Positions 60,907 through 64,000 of a DNA stretch of 64,000 nucleotides are shown piece by piece. Source of the stretch: Paenibacillus beijingensis (GTDB lineage: Bacteria; Bacillota; Bacilli; Paenibacillales; Paenibacillaceae). The stretch is from contig NZ_CP011058.1 in NCBI RefSeq assembly GCF_000961095.1, positions 4,119,501-4,183,500 on the forward strand, in the 5' to 3' direction. The notes beneath the pieces are model-generated. The model was not told the DNA's origin and did not search any database. It saw only the letters and a program-made list of their open reading frames with translations. The position numbers were made by a program, and so were the translations under genes. How positions within the stretch are numbered: the first letter of the stretch is position 1; each line of letters starts with the position of its first letter.

Positions 60907-62013
60907 TTGCTCAAAGCGTTCCGGTTTCGGATCTATCCCGATCGAGAACAACAAACGCTCATCAATCAAACTCTCGGATGCTCCCGATTCGTCTACAACC
61001 GTTTTCTCGCCCTTCGTACCCAAGTGTATGAGAACAAGCGGAATACATTAACCTACAAAGCTTGTTCCCGAAAGCTTACGCTGCTTAAGCGCGAATCGGG
61101 ATTCGAGTGGCTGCGGGAAGTGGATGCCACCGCCCTTCAAAGCGCGCTAAAGTCACTCGAAGATGCGTTTAAGCGCTTTTTCACAAAACAGAACGATTAC
61201 CCGCAGTTCAAGCGAAAGCATGTGTCCGGGCAGAGTTATACGACCAAGAACAACAACGAAGCCATTCGCGTGGAAGGAAACCGGATTCAGCTGCCTAAGC
61301 TCGGTCTCGTGCGGTTTGCAAAAAGCCGCGAGATCGAAGGGCGTATCTTATCCGCCACCGTTCGCCGGAATCCGAGCGGCAAATACTTTGTCTCGGTATT
61401 ATGCAAGATGCCTTACTGCCCCTATGTTCGGGTGGACAAGACGAAAAGCGTGGGCATCGATCTGGGCCTTAAGCACTTCGCCATCCTTTCTACGGGAGAA
61501 ACCATCGACAATCCGAAGTATTTACGTAAGTATGAGACGAAACTGGCCTGTTGGCAGCGGAGATTATCCCGCCGGCAAAAGGGCGGTCAAAACCGTGCCA
61601 AGGCCCGAATGAAAATCGCCCGGCTGCATGAGAAAGTCGCAAACTGCCGTGAGGATTTCCTGCACAAACTGTCGACCCGGCTGATTCGTGAAAACCAAAC
61701 GATCTGCCTGGAAGACCTGCAAGTGGAAAACATGCTCAAGAATCATAAGCTTGCGCGGTCCATCGCGGACGCGTCATGGTCCAGGTTCGGCGAAATGCTC
61801 GCCTACAAAGCCGAGTGGCATGGGCGGAACGTCATCACGGTAAACAAGAGATTCCCGTCAAGCCAGTTATGCTCGGCATGCGGCCAGCGAAACCCGGATG
61901 TAAAAGATTTAAAGTTGCGCGAATGGACGTGTCCGATGTGCGGCGCCCGGCATGACCGTGACCGTAATGCGGCGATCAACATCGAACGGGAAGGACTTCG
62001 TTTGTTGGAATGA
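60907..62013 (+). CDS. tnpB: TnpB RNA-guided nuclease (IS605 OrfB)
   Basis: A 368-residue TnpB, ancestor-type of Cas12. N-terminal FRFRIYPDREQQTLINQTLG, RuvC residues Asp (GIDLGLKHF, about 184), Glu (CLEDLQVENM, about 269) and Asp (HDRDRNAAIN, about 349), with zinc ribbon CSACGQRNP and CPMCGARHD. All catalytic residues are present, so it may be active with an omega RNA from the 3' end. TTG start. No tnpA partner, so movement would need one in trans. Confidence 0.92.
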   Translation: MLKAFRFRIYPDREQQTLINQTLGCSRFVYNRFLALRTQVYENKRNTLTYKACSRKLTLLKRESGFEWLREVDATALQSALKSLEDAFKRFFTKQNDYPQFKRKHVSGQSYTTKNNNEAIRVEGNRIQLPKLGLVRFAKSREIEGRILSATVRRNPSGKYFVSVLCKMPYCPYVRVDKTKSVGIDLGLKHFAILSTGETIDNPKYLRKYETKLACWQRRLSRRQKGGQNRAKARMKIARLHEKVANCREDFLHKLSTRLIRENQTICLEDLQVENMLKNHKLARSIADASWSRFGEMLAYKAEWHGRNVITVNKRFPSSQLCSACGQRNPDVKDLKLREWTCPMCGARHDRDRNAAINIEREGLRLLE

Positions 62014-62127
62014 AGGAAGTTGAACTGCCGGGACGGCAGGGATCGCCTGGTCAATTTCTTTTCAATAGAAGGGATTACCCAGGAATCCCCCGCCTCTTAG
62101 CGAATGCGTAGGCGGTGGGAGGTTCAA
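62013..62127 (+). ncRNA. Predicted omega RNA / right end of the tnpB element
   Basis: The 115 bases after tnpB hold the right-end hairpin (CCCCCGCC paired with GGCGG, 62,087-62,120) and end GGTTCAA. In TnpB systems the guide RNA covers the 3' end of tnpB and this right end, and the bases just beyond (62,128 on) act as guide. Inferred from the family; no transcript evidence. Confidence 0.55.
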
Positions 62128-62511
62128 TTGAAAAAATCCGTCACAATCAGAAAAGATTGTTTATAATGGAATGATATATTAATTCGTCCCCGGACAGGTA
62201 CGGGATGACACGCAATGTTCGACAGCTAAGCTCTATTAGTTTGAACAAAACCTTGGACTTGAAAAGTTTGCTGCGCGAGCAGATCATTCTTCCGATCGCT
62301 GTTGCAGCCAAATTCTTTTACTCTAATATTCCTATAGGGCAAGAATTTGACTGCAAAGGCAAACACTCAAAGCTTTCCGTAGAAAATCCGCTTCGGAAGC
62401 ATAAGCTTTGGTTCTCCAGAACGATCTGCTCTCTACGCTAATCTAGTCCCTTTCTTTGGTTCAACTTATACAGAGATTTGCTGCCGCAACATTTGTAAAG
62501 GAGGAACGAAC
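62128..62511 (+). other. No confident gene; unassigned 78-codon frame
   Basis: TATAAT at 62,162 after a CAATC/GATTG hairpin, then an open frame 62,205-62,441 (TRNVRQLSSISLNKTLDLKS...) with no ribosome site and no recognisable family. It may be flanking non-coding sequence. Confidence 0.35.
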
Positions 62512-63099
62512 GTGACGGATAATGGTATGAGACCGGTTGTTAAGCCGTTCCGGTTCGGGTTTGTGCTGGGCCGCTTTCAGCACGTTCACGCGGGGCACGA
62601 ATGGATGATCGACGCCGCCTTGGGTGTGTGCGACCATGTGCTGGTTCTGGTAGGCTCCGCGCAGCTTCACGGAACGGAACGCAACCCGTTCACCGCCGAC
62701 TACCGGATCGAGCTGCTGCGGCGCTTGTACGGCGAATCGGTTCATATCGCGCCGCTGGCCGACTATACGCACGAAGGGGATCACAGCCATCATTGGGGCC
62801 GCTATTTACTGCAGTCGGTCCGTGATTTTGCGCGGAAAAACGATCTTCCCGAGCCCGATCTGATGATTTACGGCCGCGACGAGGAGCGGGAGCAGTGGTT
62901 TGCGGAAGAGGACGCAGCGGGTCTGGGAAGGCTTATTATTCCGCGCACGGCGCTGCCGATCAGCGCGACGCGGCTGAGGGAAGCGATTGTCGCCGGAGAC
63001 CGGGCGTATTGGGAGCGCTATGTAAACCGGGAGCTGCATGGCGAATTTCCGCGTATGCGCGAGCTGCTCAAGGAATTGTTGAAAGACGTTCAACCTTGA
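62512..63099 (+). CDS. Adenylyltransferase-like protein (NMNAT/NadM type)
   Basis: A 195-residue HxGH nucleotidyltransferase: FGFVLGRFQHVHAGHEWMID, VGSAQLHGTERNPFTADYR and the ISATRLREAI motif. The layout matches nicotinamide-nucleotide adenylyltransferase or related cytidylyltransferases, possibly an NAD salvage enzyme, distinct from nadD at 57,404. GTG start after AAAGGAGG. Its last codons contain the leuS promoter. Confidence 0.78.
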   Translation: MTDNGMRPVVKPFRFGFVLGRFQHVHAGHEWMIDAALGVCDHVLVLVGSAQLHGTERNPFTADYRIELLRRLYGESVHIAPLADYTHEGDHSHHWGRYLLQSVRDFARKNDLPEPDLMIYGRDEEREQWFAEEDAAGLGRLIIPRTALPISATRLREAIVAGDRAYWERYVNRELHGEFPRMRELLKELLKDVQP

Positions 63100-63124
63100 C
63101 ACCTTCAACATGCTTCTTTATAAT
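63096..63124 (+). promoter_or_regulatory. leuS promoter
   Basis: Consensus TTGACA, 17 bases, TATAAT. The -35 overlaps the stop codon of the preceding gene. Confidence 0.85.
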
Positions 63125-63130
63125 CGGAAA

Positions 63131-63430
63131 TAACCATTTTTTTATATTTCGGTGTTGAAGAGGAGCAGTAGTTGCGTAAGCGAGGACAAGAGAGCCGGCG
63201 GCTGGTGGAAGCCGGACCCGCGAACGACATGACGAATCTCGCCTCGGAGCCGTGCGCGCTAATCCGCTGTATTCGCCCCTCGCGAAGCGGACAAACGCAC
63301 CGTCTGGCCCGCGTTATGGGCTTAAAGTGAGCGGATGGCAAAGCATGCCGGCCGCTAACTAGGGTGGTACCACGGGAACTGCAGTCTCTCGTCCCTAGCG
63401 AATGTCGCTGGGGGCAGAGGCTTTTTTTGT
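63131..63430 (+). promoter_or_regulatory. T-box leader (leucine) of leuS
   Basis: The T-box AGGGTGGTACCACGG at 63,361-63,375 is exact and is followed by a terminator stem (CTCT...GAGG, 63,386-63,420) and seven T. A specifier-like CTC (leucine) lies in GAATCTCGCC at 63,238-63,240 within the large stem I. Uncharged leucine tRNA would pair and allow read-through into leuS. Confidence 0.9.
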
Positions 63431-63443
63431 GGTTTTTTTAGAT

Positions 63444-63486
63444 TATGCTTACGAAGTGGTTTTGCCTTCGGCAAAACCTTGAGGAG
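63444..63486 (+). repeat. Hairpin repeat before leuS (copy 2)
   Basis: TATGCTTACGA (63,444-63,454) then GGTTTTGCC-TTC-GGCAAAACC (63,458-63,478), immediately before GAGGAGG of leuS. Same order and sequence as copy 1 before rsfS, but here the upstream extra arm is absent. Confidence 0.7.
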
Positions 63487-63494
63487 GAACCGTC

Positions 63495-64000
63495 ATGAGT
63501 CAAGAACAGCAAAACTACAACCCGCTTGTCATCGAGCCGAAATGGCAGCAGTACTGGGACCGCAACGAAACGTTCAAAACGACCGAGGACAGCGGCAAGC
63601 CTAAATTTTATGCGCTCGATATGTTCCCTTATCCTTCCGGCGCAGGGCTGCACGTCGGGCACCCGGAAGGGTATACGGCGACGGATATCGTCTCCCGCTA
63701 CAAAAGAATGCGCGGCTTCAACGTGCTTCATCCGATGGGATGGGACGCGTTCGGACTGCCGGCGGAGCAGCATGCGCTCGACACGGGCGAGCATCCGCGC
63801 GATATTACGGTAAAGAACATCAACAACTTCCGCCGTCAAATCAAATCGCTCGGCTTCTCCTACGATTGGGACCGCGAAATCAGCACGACCGATCCGGATT
63901 ACTACAAATGGACGCAGTGGATTTTTATCCAGCTGTACAACAAAGGTCTCGCTTACGTCGCCGAAGTGCCCGTGAACTGGTGTCCGGCGCTCGGAACGGT
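63495..64000 (+). CDS. leuS: Leucyl-tRNA synthetase, N-terminal part (cut by window edge)
   Basis: 168 codons are visible, open to the edge: VIEPKWQQYWDRNETFKTTE, the class I HIGH region PYPSGAGLHVGHPEGYT, and HPMGWDAFGLPAEQHA. Charges leucine tRNA. ATG after GAGGAGG. The T-box leader upstream carries a leucine codon, supporting the call. Confidence 0.97.
   Translation, partial: MSQEQQNYNPLVIEPKWQQYWDRNETFKTTEDSGKPKFYALDMFPYPSGAGLHVGHPEGYTATDIVSRYKRMRGFNVLHPMGWDAFGLPAEQHALDTGEHPRDITVKNINNFRRQIKSLGFSYDWDREISTTDPDYYKWTQWIFIQLYNKGLAYVAEVPVNWCPALGT

Larger units (their letters stand above)
60724..62127 (+). mobile_element. IS605/IS1341-type element carrying tnpB only
   Basis: The unit comprises a left-end hairpin at 60,768-60,800, tnpB, and a right-end hairpin at 62,087-62,120 ending in TTCAA. 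No tnpA transposase accompanies it. TTGAT at 60,724 could be the target motif next to the left end, as in ISDra2-like elements. The exact borders are estimates. Confidence 0.6.

Noticed and set aside
62205..62441. 78-codon frame as a gene
   Set aside because: No ribosome site, no recognisable family, and it adjoins the right end of a mobile element.
1..64000. CRISPR arrays, tRNA and rRNA genes
   Set aside because: No regularly spaced repeat array, no tRNA-like or rRNA-like sequence was noticed on either strand.

Overview
The window looks like a chromosome segment of a spore-forming Gram-positive bacterium of the Paenibacillus/Cohnella type. The evidence is sigma-K and spoVA spore genes, strong AGGAGG ribosome sites with some TTG/GTG starts, the yqeG-yqeH-aroE-yhbY-nadD-yqeK-rsfS-yqeM order, a leucine T-box before leuS, and a Zur zinc regulon. 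The right two thirds are fairly GC-rich and mostly core; the left third is AT-richer, mosaic and accessory.

Left accessory region (1-20,400). Three diverged copies of the 3' part of sigK lie in the same orientation: 1-127, 12,024-12,565 (5'-truncated, frameshifted) and 20,186-20,340 (both ends lost). They bound two gene modules. Module 1 (551-11,838) has a GntR/HutC repressor and a long operon: creatininase-family hydrolase, oligopeptide-type ABC importer (lipoprotein, two permeases, two ATPases), nitrilase-type amidase, RraA-like protein, thioredoxin-like protein, second creatininase-family hydrolase and a PLP C-S lyase. Three identical 12-bp palindromes mark the likely repressor operators. 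Module 2 (12,674-19,558) is oxidative: a GC-rich acyl-CoA-dehydrogenase-like monooxygenase, FMN reductase, Rieske oxygenase, M19 dipeptidase-like protein, Crp/Fnr regulator and a CysJ-like reductase lacking its FMN domain. Two of its promoters carry matching palindromes exactly where a class II Crp/Fnr activator would bind.

Middle (20,400-35,200). mobB and a truncated hemoglobin are followed by a minus-strand IclR / MFS (frameshifted) / UPF0303 group. Divergent from it is an L-rhamnose operon, rhaEW-rhaA(frameshifted)-rhaB-deoR, continuing into lutABC, so rhamnose-derived lactaldehyde/lactate can be oxidised to pyruvate. An AraC regulator and an aldo/keto reductase follow.

Metal and vitamin region (35,400-46,400). 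An ECF importer of unknown substrate (fused ATPases, T and S components) is followed by a zinc-starvation locus: two Fur/Zur-like regulators, three G3E (COG0523) GTPases, znuCBA, and a zinc-free ribosomal protein L33 gene. Five GTAA-N3-TTAC palindromes mark the Zur-type promoters.

Right core region (46,400-64,000). ydcF, a small membrane ORF, spoVAC-spoVAD-spoVAE, a MoxR-DUF58-transglutaminase operon, and the yqeG...yqeM housekeeping operon are followed by a TnpA-less IS605-type tnpB element, a nucleotidyltransferase gene, and a T-box-controlled leuS cut by the window edge. A short hairpin repeat sits directly before the ribosome sites of both rsfS and leuS.
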